A stretch of DNA of 8,590 nucleotides from contig CAJMRR010000085.1 in NCBI GenBank assembly GCA_905215835.1, forward strand, positions 1-8,590. Reading direction: 5' to 3'. Made by a program: the position numbers and the translations under genes. A model generated the notes under the pieces. It did not search any database. It was not told where the DNA came from and saw only the letters and a list, made by a program, of their open reading frames with translations. Position 1 is the stretch's first letter. Every line of letters begins with the position of its first letter. This DNA is from an uncultured bacterium (GTDB lineage: Bacteria; Actinomycetota; Coriobacteriia; Coriobacteriales; Coriobacteriaceae). Of this stretch, positions 1 through 5,814 are shown piece after piece.

Positions 1-20
1 CTGTCGACGTCATTAATAAT

Positions 21-41
21 ATGGGGAACTGCCCCATTTTT
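21..41 (+). terminator. Intrinsic terminator of a plus-strand gene outside the window
   Basis: A 6-bp stem ATGGGG/CCCCAT with a 5-nt loop is followed directly by five T on the plus strand. On the minus strand no T run follows, so it should act on rightward transcription entering from the left. One plus-strand frame has a TAA at 14-16, five bases before the stem, which could be the end of that gene, but only four codons are visible and this cannot be confirmed. Confidence 0.55.
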
Positions 42-51
42 CAACACCTTT

Positions 52-77
52 CCCCTCCCCTTCCCCCACCCTACCCC
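52..77 (-). other. G-quadruplex-forming motif
   Basis: The minus strand carries five G runs of 3 to 5 bases separated by 1 to 2 bases (plus-strand C runs at 52-55, 57-60, 63-67, 69-71, 74-77). This satisfies the usual G3+N1-7 rule for an intramolecular quadruplex, with a further G run at 87-91. The plus strand has no G at all from 32 to 99. It lies beyond the xerD terminator, between that and the plus-strand terminator at 21-41. Formation in the cell is an inference. Confidence 0.55.
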
Positions 78-126
78 ACCACTCCACCCCCTAACTATTG
101 GGCGCCACCCCCGAGCATATGTTCGA

Positions 127-146
127 AAACACAATATGTTGTGTTT
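127..146. repeat. Perfect AT-rich palindrome, operator-like
   Basis: Arms AAACACAA (127-134) and TTGTGTTT (139-146) are perfect reverse complements around a 4-nt centre. Size and symmetry are like a repressor binding site rather than a terminator. A direct repeat ATATGTT occurs at 117-123 and 134-140. No gene start is visible beside it, so no regulated target can be named. Confidence 0.4.
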
Positions 147-151
147 AATGC

Positions 152-185
152 AAAGGCGGGATGCCACCTGTAGCACCCCGCCTTT
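152..185. terminator. Bidirectional terminator-like hairpin
   Basis: A perfect 9-bp stem AAAGGCGGG/CCCGCCTTT closes a 16-nt loop. The A-rich left foot and T-rich right foot give a short T run in either direction, a form common for bidirectional terminators. A second weaker hairpin follows (CCTCAA at 189-194, TTGAGG at 209-214), with five T shortly after it on the plus strand. Neither has an obvious gene to serve inside the window. Confidence 0.35.
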
Positions 186-305
186 CAACCTCAACCTTCA
201 AGTTGACCTTGAGGCGATTTTTATGTCCCTTTACACGCCGTTCACATCGCCCCCAAACTCCCCCACCCACGGTACACACGGCCCACCACCGCGTCGGTGT
301 CTGGC

Positions 306-374
306 AAAAAACGGGACGGGCCCCAGATTGCCCATGCGCGCAAAAGTGCGTCTCGGCAATCTGGGGCCCGTCCC
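306..374 (-). terminator. Strong intrinsic terminator of the pyrG-xerD unit
   Basis: Arms at 313-332 and 355-374 are perfect 20-bp reverse complements (GGGACGGGCC...). On the minus strand the stem is followed by one base and six T (plus-strand A at 306-311). The 22-nt interior contains a small CGCA/TGCG hairpin. It begins 35 bases after the xerD stop and ends leftward transcription. The stem is much longer than needed for termination. Confidence 0.9.
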
Positions 375-409
375 ATTTAATATTTATAAATATGCAGGTC
401 AGCGAGGTG

Positions 410-1351
410 CTAGCGATGTGCTAGCGGATGCGCTGCCAGATAGACCTCGGTCAGTTGCGTTCGGTCGACATGCGTGTAGACCTGCGTGGTCGAAATATCG
501 GCATGGCCCAAAATCTCCTGCAGCACACGCAGGTCGGCACCGCCCGCGAGCATGTGGGTGGCAAAGGAGTGGCGCAAGGTATGGGGATGGAGCCCCACCA
601 GCCCCACCTGACGCCCATACCGCTCGCATATCGCATGCACGGCCTGGCGCGACAGGCGACGTCCGTTCTTATTTAAAAAGACCGCCGAGGTCTCGGTTCC
701 GCGGGCATGGGCCGCCAAGCGAGAACGTCCCTCAGTTACATAGAGCGTCAGAGCTCGCGCCGCGCTTCCCACCAGTGGGGACAGGCGTTCCTTTGAGCCC
801 TTACCGCGAACGAGTACAAAGCCATCGTCAATATGGATATCGCCCACATCGAGCCCAACCAGCTCACTCACACGCAAACCGCATCCGTAGAGCACTTCCA
901 AGATGGCATGGTCGCGCAGTCCCATCTCGCCCTCGGGAAAGTCTTGATCGAGCAGCGCCGAGACATCCTCCACCGATAGATACTCCGGCAAACGCTCAGC
1001 CTTTTTAGGCAGGCGCAATGCCGCCGTCGGGTTTTGGGCCACGGCCCCATCGCGCACCAAAAAGGCATGCAGGCCCTTCACGGCAGCAAGCGCGCGCTCC
1101 ACCGAGGCGTCGGAATAGCCTCCGTCGCGGCGATCGGCGACAAAGCCCTCCACGACCTGACGGGTCACCTCTTCAAATGACACAATACCCGCCCGCTCCA
1201 GATAGGCGCAGTACGTCGTCAGGTCACGACGATAGGCCACAATCGTGTTGCGCGCCAAGCCCCGCTCGACCGCGAGGTAATCGAGATACTCCCCCGCCGC
1301 CACGGCGAGCGACGAGGGAGTAGCTTCGGTATGTTCCTTATTCGCCGGCAC
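410..1351 (-). CDS. xerD: Site-specific tyrosine recombinase XerD
   Basis: Cytoplasmic DNA strand-exchange enzyme; XerC/XerD pairs resolve chromosome dimers at dif during cell division. The 313-residue product has the N-terminal SAM-like core-binding domain (about 18-103, with EYLDYLAVERGLARNT) and the C-terminal catalytic domain. All six catalytic positions are visible: R160 (GCGLRVSE), K184 (RGKGSKER), H257 and R260 (HTLRHSFATH), H283 (LGHADIS) and the nucleophile Y292 (VYTHV). Their spacing matches E. coli XerD with a constant offset of 12 to 13 residues. The frame stays open to 1504, inside pyrG, but GTG at 1351 gives the family length. It lies two bases after the pyrG stop with only AAGG next to it, so translation probably depends on coupling. 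XerC or another family member is possible; XerD fits the C-terminus (EVYLAAHP) better. Confidence 0.88.
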   Translation of the reverse strand: MPANKEHTEATPSSLAVAAGEYLDYLAVERGLARNTIVAYRRDLTTYCAYLERAGIVSFEEVTRQVVEGFVADRRDGGYSDASVERALAAVKGLHAFLVRDGAVAQNPTAALRLPKKAERLPEYLSVEDVSALLDQDFPEGEMGLRDHAILEVLYGCGLRVSELVGLDVGDIHIDDGFVLVRGKGSKERLSPLVGSAARALTLYVTEGRSRLAAHARGTETSAVFLNKNGRRLSRQAVHAICERYGRQVGLVGLHPHTLRHSFATHMLAGGADLRVLQEILGHADISTTQVYTHVDRTQLTEVYLAAHPLAHR

Positions 1352-1353
1352 CC

Positions 1354-3015
1354 TTAGTCCGTAGCGAGGTTCATGGGCGTCACCTGCAGACGGTCGACAC
1401 CCTCGTGCTGGCCGATCGAAGCGCGCACGAACTCGCGGAACAGCGGCTGCGGGTTGGTCGGGCGGCTCTTGAACTCGGGATGAGCCTGGGTTGCCACATA
1501 CCACGGATGCACGTCGCGCGGCAGCTCGACCATCTCGACCAAGCGCTCGTCAGGCGACAGACCCGAGATAACCAAACCGGCGTCCTCGAGCTGGTCGCGG
1601 AAGGCGTTGTTGAACTCAAAGCGGTGACGGTGACGCTCGTAGACGAGTTCCTCGCCATATGCCTCACGAGCAAGAGTATCGGCGGCGAGCTTGCACGGAT
1701 AGGCGCCCAGGCGCATGGTGCCGCCCTTCTCGGTCACGTCCTCCTGCGAGCTCATCAGATCGATGACGCTATACGGACCGTCCGGATCAAACTCGGAGGA
1801 GCTGGCACCGGCAAGGCCAACGACATTGCGGGCGAACTCGCACACGGCGACCTGCATACCCAGGCAAATGCCCAGATACGGAATCTTGTGCTCGCGGGCA
1901 AACTCGGCCGCGAGGATCTTGCCCTCCAGGGCGCGCTTGCCAAAGCCGCCGGGGACCAGGATGCCCGAGGCGTCGCCCAGAACCTCGGAGACATTCTGCT
2001 CGTCGAGGCTCTCGCCGTCGACCAGCTGGACGTCCACATGGCGATCGTAGAAGACGCCCGCATGGTGCAGGGCCTCGATAACCGACAGGTACGCATCGGG
2101 CAGCTGCGTGTACTTACCCACGACGGCGATCTTCACCTTGTCGGCGTGATGGTTGGCGTGATTCTGTTTGCGCAGGAACTCGTTCCACTCGCTCATGTCG
2201 CGCTCACGCGGATCCAGACCCAGGCGCTCGCAAATGCGCAGGTCAAAATCCTGCTCGGCAAGCAGCTGCGGAACATCGTAAATGCTCGCGCAGTCCTCGT
2301 TGGTAAAGACGCAATCGGTGTCGACGTCGCAGAAGCTTGCGATCTTTCCGCGGATAGCGTCATCGATATGGTGGTCGGAGCGCAGCACGATGATATCGGG
2401 CTGGATGCCAAAGCTGCGGAGCTCCTTGACGGAATGCTGCGTGGGCTTGGTCTTGACCTCGTGGGCGGCGGCGATATAGGGAACGAGCGACACGTGGATG
2501 TAGCAGACGTTCTCGGGGCCGGCCTCCTTGCGGTACTGGCGAATAGCCTCGACAAACGGTTGGGACTCAATGTCGCCGATCGTGCCGCCCAGCTCGGTGA
2601 TGACTACATCGGAGCCGGTCTGCTCCTCGATGCGGCGGAACTTGTCCTTAATGGCATTAGTGACGTGGGGAATCACCTGCACGGTACCGCCCAAAAAGTC
2701 GCCGCGACGCTCACGGGCGATTAGGCTTTTGTAGATGGCACCGGTCGTAAAGTTGGAATCGCGGGTCAGGTTCTCATCAATAAAGCGCTCGTAATGACCC
2801 AGGTCCAGGTCGGACTCGTAACCATCCTCGGTAACGAAGACCTCACCATGCTGGAAGGGGCTCATGGTACCGGGGTCGACGTTCAGATACGGGTCGGCCT
2901 TCTGCATCGTTACTTTGTAGCCACGCGACTTGAGCAGACGGCCCAGCGAGGCCGCGGTGATACCCTTGCCCAGGGACGAAACCACGCCACCGGTTACGAA
3001 CACATGCTTGGTCAT
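1354..3015 (-). CDS. pyrG: CTP synthase (glutamine-hydrolysing)
   Basis: Converts UTP to CTP with ATP and glutamine, the last step of pyrimidine nucleotide synthesis, in the cytoplasm. The 553-residue protein has the N-terminal amidoligase domain (about 1-270), with the P-loop GGVVSSLGKG (9-18), the DPYLNVDPGTMSPFQHGEVF block (41-60), the Mg-binding DLDLGHYERF (69-78) and ELGGTIGDIES (141-151). The C-terminal glutaminase domain (about 295-535) has the oxyanion loop PGGFG (355-359), nucleophile C384 (GICLG) and the His/Glu pair H512 and E514 (HPEFKSRPT). The 553-residue length is near the usual range, with a short extra C-terminal tail. ATG at 3015 is preceded by AGGTAA six bases upstream. It is first in a unit with xerD and has its own likely promoter at 3074-3102. 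No pyrimidine attenuator was recognised in the leader. Confidence 0.97.
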   Translation of the reverse strand: MTKHVFVTGGVVSSLGKGITAASLGRLLKSRGYKVTMQKADPYLNVDPGTMSPFQHGEVFVTEDGYESDLDLGHYERFIDENLTRDSNFTTGAIYKSLIARERRGDFLGGTVQVIPHVTNAIKDKFRRIEEQTGSDVVITELGGTIGDIESQPFVEAIRQYRKEAGPENVCYIHVSLVPYIAAAHEVKTKPTQHSVKELRSFGIQPDIIVLRSDHHIDDAIRGKIASFCDVDTDCVFTNEDCASIYDVPQLLAEQDFDLRICERLGLDPRERDMSEWNEFLRKQNHANHHADKVKIAVVGKYTQLPDAYLSVIEALHHAGVFYDRHVDVQLVDGESLDEQNVSEVLGDASGILVPGGFGKRALEGKILAAEFAREHKIPYLGICLGMQVAVCEFARNVVGLAGASSSEFDPDGPYSVIDLMSSQEDVTEKGGTMRLGAYPCKLAADTLAREAYGEELVYERHRHRFEFNNAFRDQLEDAGLVISGLSPDERLVEMVELPRDVHPWYVATQAHPEFKSRPTNPQPLFREFVRASIGQHEGVDRLQVTPMNLATD

Positions 3016-3073
3016 ATTGAGTTACCTGCGCTTCCCGTAGAAGTTGTTTATCCACATCTTACGGGTCTTCATT

Positions 3074-3102
3074 GTAATACTCGCGCCGCGGACCGTTCGC
3101 AA
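3074..3102 (-). promoter_or_regulatory. Probable promoter of pyrG-xerD
   Basis: On the minus strand TTGCGA (3097-3102) and TATTAC (3074-3079) are separated by exactly 17 bases, each matching 4 of 6 consensus positions for the main sigma factor. It lies between the regulator's terminator and pyrG, giving a leader of about 50 bases. An alternative -10, TACAAT, overlaps it three bases closer to the gene. Confidence 0.45.
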
Positions 3103-3133
3103 TTTTTCTCGCATGCGATTGCATTTCTCAATC

Positions 3134-3168
3134 TTGAAACAAAACGCCGCCCGATTCCCAGGCGGCGT
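3134..3168 (-). terminator. Intrinsic terminator of the winged-helix regulator gene
   Basis: A perfect 8-bp stem ACGCCGCC (3144-3151)/GGCGGCGT (3161-3168) with a 9-nt loop is followed on the minus strand by TTTTGTTT. It starts 24 bases beyond the regulator stop and separates that gene from pyrG. Confidence 0.85.
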
Positions 3169-3192
3169 CGCTATGGCAAGGGTTACATGCTG

Positions 3193-3531
3193 CTATCGAT
3201 CAGCAGCCTCGTCCTCAAGCATTTCTTGAACGAGCATGCCGATACGGACGCCTTCAAGATACCACTCGCCACGTTCGGTGAGGCAAATGCCATTTGCAAG
3301 CTGACCGCCGTCGTCGCTATAACGCGAGACGACATCGATCATGCCTTCGGAATCCAAGCGATCGATTGCGGCGCGGGCACGATACGGCGAAACCCCCACG
3401 CGCTCGGCAAGCGTTTTGCGCGAGAAACCATACGGCCCGCCATTGTCTTCGGTTTGCTGGTCGATCTCCATCAACACCAGCACCTCGACACGCTTCATAT
3501 CGTTGACACTCGCACGACCCTTGCCCGCCAT
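3193..3531 (-). CDS. Small winged-helix transcriptional regulator
   Basis: A 112-residue protein that appears to be one DNA-binding winged-helix domain. Residues 10-25 form a first helix (MKRVEVLVLMEID). A helix-turn-helix is seen at about 39-65 (TLAERVGVSPYRARAAIDRL), followed by a wing-like hairpin (66-88, with SDDGGQLANGICLTERG) and a C-terminal helix rich in Glu (90-110) that may dimerise. No ligand-binding domain is present. The start is ATG 3531, with an ideal GAGGAGG five bases upstream; a GTG further up (3585) extends the frame by 18 residues but lacks comparable support. The gene has its own terminator and is not in the pyrG unit. Fold resembles MarR/PadR/Rrf2-type regulators; the exact family and target are unknown to me. 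Confidence 0.75.
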   Translation of the reverse strand: MAGKGRASVNDMKRVEVLVLMEIDQQTEDNGGPYGFSRKTLAERVGVSPYRARAAIDRLDSEGMIDVVSRYSDDGGQLANGICLTERGEWYLEGVRIGMLVQEMLEDEAADR

Positions 3532-3648
3532 AGCAGCCTCCTCAAACCGAGCACGAGCATCTAACGCGCCGTGCGCGACCGACACACCTCACGATGGCAG
3601 GTAATATCCATCATGCGGCATCCCGCCAAGGATGAAACAGTTACGGTT

Positions 3649-3656
3649 ATTGTATA
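3649..3656 (-). promoter_or_regulatory. Possible -10 region of the regulator gene
   Basis: TATACAAT on the minus strand resembles a -10 element in an AT-rich stretch. No good -35 is found 16 to 18 bases upstream. CGGT and ACCG flank it symmetrically (plus strand 3644-3647 and 3656-3659), which could be a small operator overlapping the -10. It would give a leader of roughly 110 bases. Confidence 0.3.
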
Positions 3657-3720
3657 CCGCTCAAATTGTTTCTAGGCAGGTAAACAGCTATTTTTCGCCG
3701 AAATAGGCGCTTTATTGATC

Positions 3721-3753
3721 AAAAAGCCGTACCGGGCGCTAACCCGATACGGC
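3721..3753 (-). terminator. Intrinsic terminator of the DUF1846 gene
   Basis: The stem GCCGTAtCGGG/CCCGgTACGGC on the minus strand has one T-G wobble and a 6-nt loop, followed by TTTTT (plus-strand A at 3721-3725). It lies 34 bases beyond the DUF1846 stop. Confidence 0.9.
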
Positions 3754-3787
3754 CAAAATGCAATGCAATTACCGCGGTGCTTCAAAC

Positions 3788-5269
3788 TTAGCGATGGAAG
3801 AAACCGCGGCGCTCAAACTTGGGCTCGCAGCACACGTTGATACCCAGTTTGCGCAGTACCGTCTCGTCCGTCGGCGAGATGATCACGCTAAAGAAGGCAT
3901 CGCAACCGCGCAGCTGCTCCAGGCCCGAAAGGACGCGAGCGGCCGTCTCACTCGTGGCCGAGGTGATCGACAGCGCCATAAGCGTCTCGTCGGTGTGGAG
4001 GCGCGGGTTTTTGCTGCCCAGGAAATGCGTCTTGAGCTTGCTGATGGGCTCGATCGCCTCATCGCTAATGACCTCGAGCTCAAGGTCGACACCCGAGACA
4101 TGCTTGAGGGCGTTCATAATGAGCGAACTTGCGGCGCCCAGGCGCGTGGAGGTCTTACCGGTCACCACGGAGCCATCGGGCATGACCATGGCACCCACGG
4201 GACCACCCGTCAGCTGCTCCCTGGTGAGGGCCGCCGAGCGCGCCGGTGAGTAGTTCTTATCGATGCCGGCTTTCTTCATAATAATCTTGAGACGGTCGAC
4301 TTGCTCATCGCCCACGCCGGTGCGGCGCACATTTTCGACCGCGGTAAAGTAGCGGCGGACGATCTCCATCTTGGAAGCATCGCGGCAGGCATCGTCATCG
4401 GTGATGGCAAAGCCGACCATATTGACGCCCATGTCCGTAGGGCTCTGGTAGGGGCTCTTGCCCAGGATCTTTTCCATCAGGGCACGGACTACCGGGAAGG
4501 CCTCGACGTCGCGGTTGTAGTTGACCGTGGTCTTGTTGTAGGCCTCAAGGTGGAACGAATCGATGATATTGGCGTCATCGAGGTCAGCCGTGGCGGCCTC
4601 ATAGGCGATGTTGACCGGATGCGTGAGGGGCAGATTCCAGACCGGGAAAGTCTCGAACTTGGCGTAGCCGGCGGCGGTGCCATGCTTGTGCTCGTGATAG
4701 AGCTGAGACAGGCAGGTGGCGAGCTTGCCCGAGCCGGGGCCGGGAGCGGTGACCACGACGAGCGGTCGGGTGGTCTCGACGAACTCGTTCTTGCCGTAGC
4801 CTTCGTCAGAAACGATCAGATCGACATCGTGCGGATAGCCCTCGATGGGATAGTGCAGCTTGGCGGGAATACCGAGCGCATTCAGACGATTGCGGAACAC
4901 ATCGGCAGCAGGCTGGCCGGCGTACTGGGTGATGACCACAGCCGCGACGGCAAAGCCGTTGCCGCGGAACAGGTCAACCAGGCGCAACACATCCTCGTCA
5001 TAGGTAATGCCAAGGTCACCACGAGCCTTGTTTTTCTCGATGTGGTTCGCGTTGATCGCGATGATAACCTCGACATCGTCGGCGATGCTCTTGAGCATGC
5101 GGAACTTGCTGTCCGGTTCAAAACCCGGCAGTACGCGGCTCGCATGATAGTCATCGAACAGCTTGCCGCCAAACTCCAAATACAGCTTGCCGCCAAACTG
5201 CGAGATGCGCTCCTTAATATGAGCGGCCTGCAGCTCGATATACTTCGCGTTGTCGAAACCCTGGCGCAT
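3788..5269 (-). CDS. DUF1846 family protein of unknown function
   Basis: A 493-residue soluble protein with no signal peptide or membrane segment. It matches my recollection of the DUF1846 family in length and signature blocks: GFDNAKYIELQAAHI near the N-terminus (4-18), LEFGGKLFDDYHASRVLPGF (31-50), a glycine-rich nucleotide-loop-like TAPGPGSGKLATCLSQLYHE (174-193), NYNRDVEAFPV (250-260), SPTDMGVNMVGFAI (276-289) and TGKTS (370-374). PGPGSGK resembles a Walker A loop, so nucleotide binding is plausible but unproven. The start ATG 5269 has GGGAG six bases upstream. An ATG at 5293 would sit only about 8 bases from the expected transcription start of the TATAAT at 5309-5314, so the downstream start is favoured. 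It appears monocistronic with its own promoter and terminator. Reaction and pathway are unknown. Confidence 0.87.
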   Translation of the reverse strand: MRQGFDNAKYIELQAAHIKERISQFGGKLYLEFGGKLFDDYHASRVLPGFEPDSKFRMLKSIADDVEVIIAINANHIEKNKARGDLGITYDEDVLRLVDLFRGNGFAVAAVVITQYAGQPAADVFRNRLNALGIPAKLHYPIEGYPHDVDLIVSDEGYGKNEFVETTRPLVVVTAPGPGSGKLATCLSQLYHEHKHGTAAGYAKFETFPVWNLPLTHPVNIAYEAATADLDDANIIDSFHLEAYNKTTVNYNRDVEAFPVVRALMEKILGKSPYQSPTDMGVNMVGFAITDDDACRDASKMEIVRRYFTAVENVRRTGVGDEQVDRLKIIMKKAGIDKNYSPARSAALTREQLTGGPVGAMVMPDGSVVTGKTSTRLGAASSLIMNALKHVSGVDLELEVISDEAIEPISKLKTHFLGSKNPRLHTDETLMALSITSATSETAARVLSGLEQLRGCDAFFSVIISPTDETVLRKLGINVCCEPKFERRGFFHR

Positions 5270-5308
5270 ATATGGCTCCCGTCCCGTTTCCATTTAATGT
5301 TCTAGGCG

Positions 5309-5314
5309 ATTATA
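5309..5314 (-). promoter_or_regulatory. -10 box of the DUF1846 gene
   Basis: A perfect TATAAT on the minus strand lies 39 bases before the chosen start codon. No good TTGACA-like -35 is found at 16 to 18 bases; TTGGGA lies 14 bases upstream. The predicted transcription start near 5302 leaves a leader of about 33 bases that includes the GGGAG ribosome binding site. Confidence 0.5.
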
Positions 5315-5376
5315 ACGGAGCAGACCCTTCCCAACACCCAAGCAGCCAACGGGCATCAACCAAACACGTCATCGAT

Positions 5377-5445
5377 AAGTTGCGGTGGAATAGTTCCCGT
5401 TTAACCCCTCAAGACGGCCAAACAGGAACTATTCCACCGCAACTT
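5377..5445. repeat. Long near-perfect inverted repeat (26-nt arms)
   Basis: Arms at 5377-5402 (AAGTTGCGGTGGAATAGTTC...) and 5420-5445 are reverse complements at 25 of 26 positions, with a 17-nt loop. In a minus-strand transcript the one mismatch becomes a G-U pair, so the RNA stem is complete. No T run follows on the minus strand and only a weak CCCCTTTT on the plus strand, so it does not look like a standard terminator. No flanking target duplication or transposase is visible. It could be a REP/MITE-like dispersed element or a regulatory hairpin. Confidence 0.75.
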
Positions 5446-5540
5446 CCCCTTTTGGCGCAAAGTAACCTGACCCCATTGCACCGACCCATTACACCAACAA
5501 CGGCAACATCGCAGGTTGAGCATAAGTCAGCGAGCGACGT

Positions 5541-5626
5541 CCAGGACGTACAAGTTGGCATGAAAAAGGCAAGGCATAGACCTTTTGGTCATGCCTTGCC
5601 TTTTGAATGACAAATTGTCGTCCTGG
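5541..5626 (-). terminator. Terminator of the arginine deiminase operon within a longer palindrome
   Basis: The core stem AAAAGGCAAGGCAT (5564-5577)/ATGCCTTGCCTTTT (5591-5604) continues through GACC/GGTC to a TTTT loop, with a single bulged A: 18 bp in total. On the minus strand it ends in five T, so it should stop the operon transcript; it can also act in the plus direction. The symmetry continues outward imperfectly (TTG.CAT blocks) to CCAGGACG (5541-5548)/CGTCCTGG (5619-5626), making an 86-base imperfect palindrome. Confidence 0.8.
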
Positions 5627-5646
5627 GCGGCGCGCAGCGTCGACTG

Positions 5647-5814
5647 GTTGCGCGGTTCGTAGAACCGCGCAACATGAGAGCGCCCCCTCCCGCGCACGGA
5701 ACGGAAGGGGGCTAAAGGTAGGAGTCTACCGGTGGGTTGACCCCACCGGACAGACGATGACCAGGTGATCCTCTACAGGATCGTCAAGGTTTCCGTGGGG
5801 TACCCGTTGGGTAC
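5647..5814 (-). other. Run of hairpins in the 3' region of the carrier gene
   Basis: Five hairpins follow one another: a perfect 12-bp stem with a 3-nt loop (5647-5658/5662-5673, GTTGCGCGGTTC), a 7-bp GCCCCCT/AGGGGGC stem (5682-5688/5706-5712), CCGGTGGG/CCCACCGG (5729-5736/5742-5749), GATCCT/AGGATC (5767-5772/5777-5782) and GTACCC/GGGTAC (5800-5805/5809-5814). The last abuts the stop codon of the carrier gene. An alternative pairing GACGAT (5753-5758)/ATCGTC (5780-5785) competes with the fourth. None has a T run, so they are more likely RNA-stabilising or part of a structured RNA than terminators. Confidence 0.6.

Larger units (their letters stand above)
1..409. other. Non-coding region left of xerD
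   Basis: No convincing gene lies here. The open frames have no ribosome binding site, are rich in Pro/Arg/His as expected of reverse frames, or run into xerD antisense. The stretch holds, left to right, a plus-strand terminator (21-41), a C-rich plus strand with no G at 32-99 (G-quadruplex motif on the minus strand), a perfect AT-rich palindrome (127-146), two further hairpins (152-185 and 189-214) and the xerD terminator (306-374). A 12-bp AT palindrome at 381-392 sits between the xerD stop and its terminator. The layout fits a junction between convergent transcription units. Confidence 0.7.
5270..5814. other. Non-coding region between DUF1846 gene and carrier gene
   Basis: A stretch of 545 bases with no supportable gene; a 112-codon plus-strand frame (from 5272) runs through palindromes and shows no domain. 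It holds the DUF1846 promoter (5309-5314), a 69-bp near-perfect inverted repeat (5377-5445), an extended terminator palindrome (5541-5626) and a run of hairpins next to the carrier stop codon (5647-5814). I see nothing specific at 5446-5540 beyond a weak imperfect direct repeat (GACCCCATTGCACC, then GACCCATTACACC). Confidence 0.7.

Noticed and set aside
1..37. Possible minus-strand gene start at ATG 37 with an AAAGG upstream
   Set aside because: Only 12 codons are visible, with rare ATA and TTA codons, and the start lies inside a hairpin that reads better as a plus-strand terminator.
117..146. Possible dif site near xerD
   Set aside because: The palindrome lacks the 11-6-11 layout and the TTATGTTAAAT-like XerD arm of known dif sites.
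401..430. Short tandem repeat GTGCTAGCGAT/GTGCTAGCGGA at the xerD 3' end
   Set aside because: It is only two copies of 11 bases encoding the normal C-terminal residues and the stop; no sign of wider repetition.
136..1008. 290-codon plus-strand open frame
   Set aside because: It lies mostly antisense to xerD, lacks a ribosome binding site and gives a Pro/Arg/His-rich product with no recognisable domain.
1405..2724. 439-codon plus-strand open frame
   Set aside because: It is fully antisense to pyrG, whose catalytic motifs are intact; long antisense frames are usual opposite GC-rich genes.
2843..3055. 70-codon minus-strand frame overlapping the pyrG start
   Set aside because: It starts at a GTG in the pyrG leader and overlaps pyrG in another frame; the product resembles no family I recognise.
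3688..3706. CTATTT/AAATAG hairpin between the regulator and the DUF1846 terminator
   Set aside because: The stem is short and AT-rich, with no T run or link to a gene; too weak to call.
4301..5305. 334-codon plus-strand open frame opposite the DUF1846 gene
   Set aside because: It has no ribosome binding site or domain and mirrors the real minus-strand gene.
5272..5610. 112-codon plus-strand frame in the non-coding gap
   Set aside because: It runs across the 26-nt-arm inverted repeat and into the terminator palindrome, has no ribosome binding site and no recognisable features.
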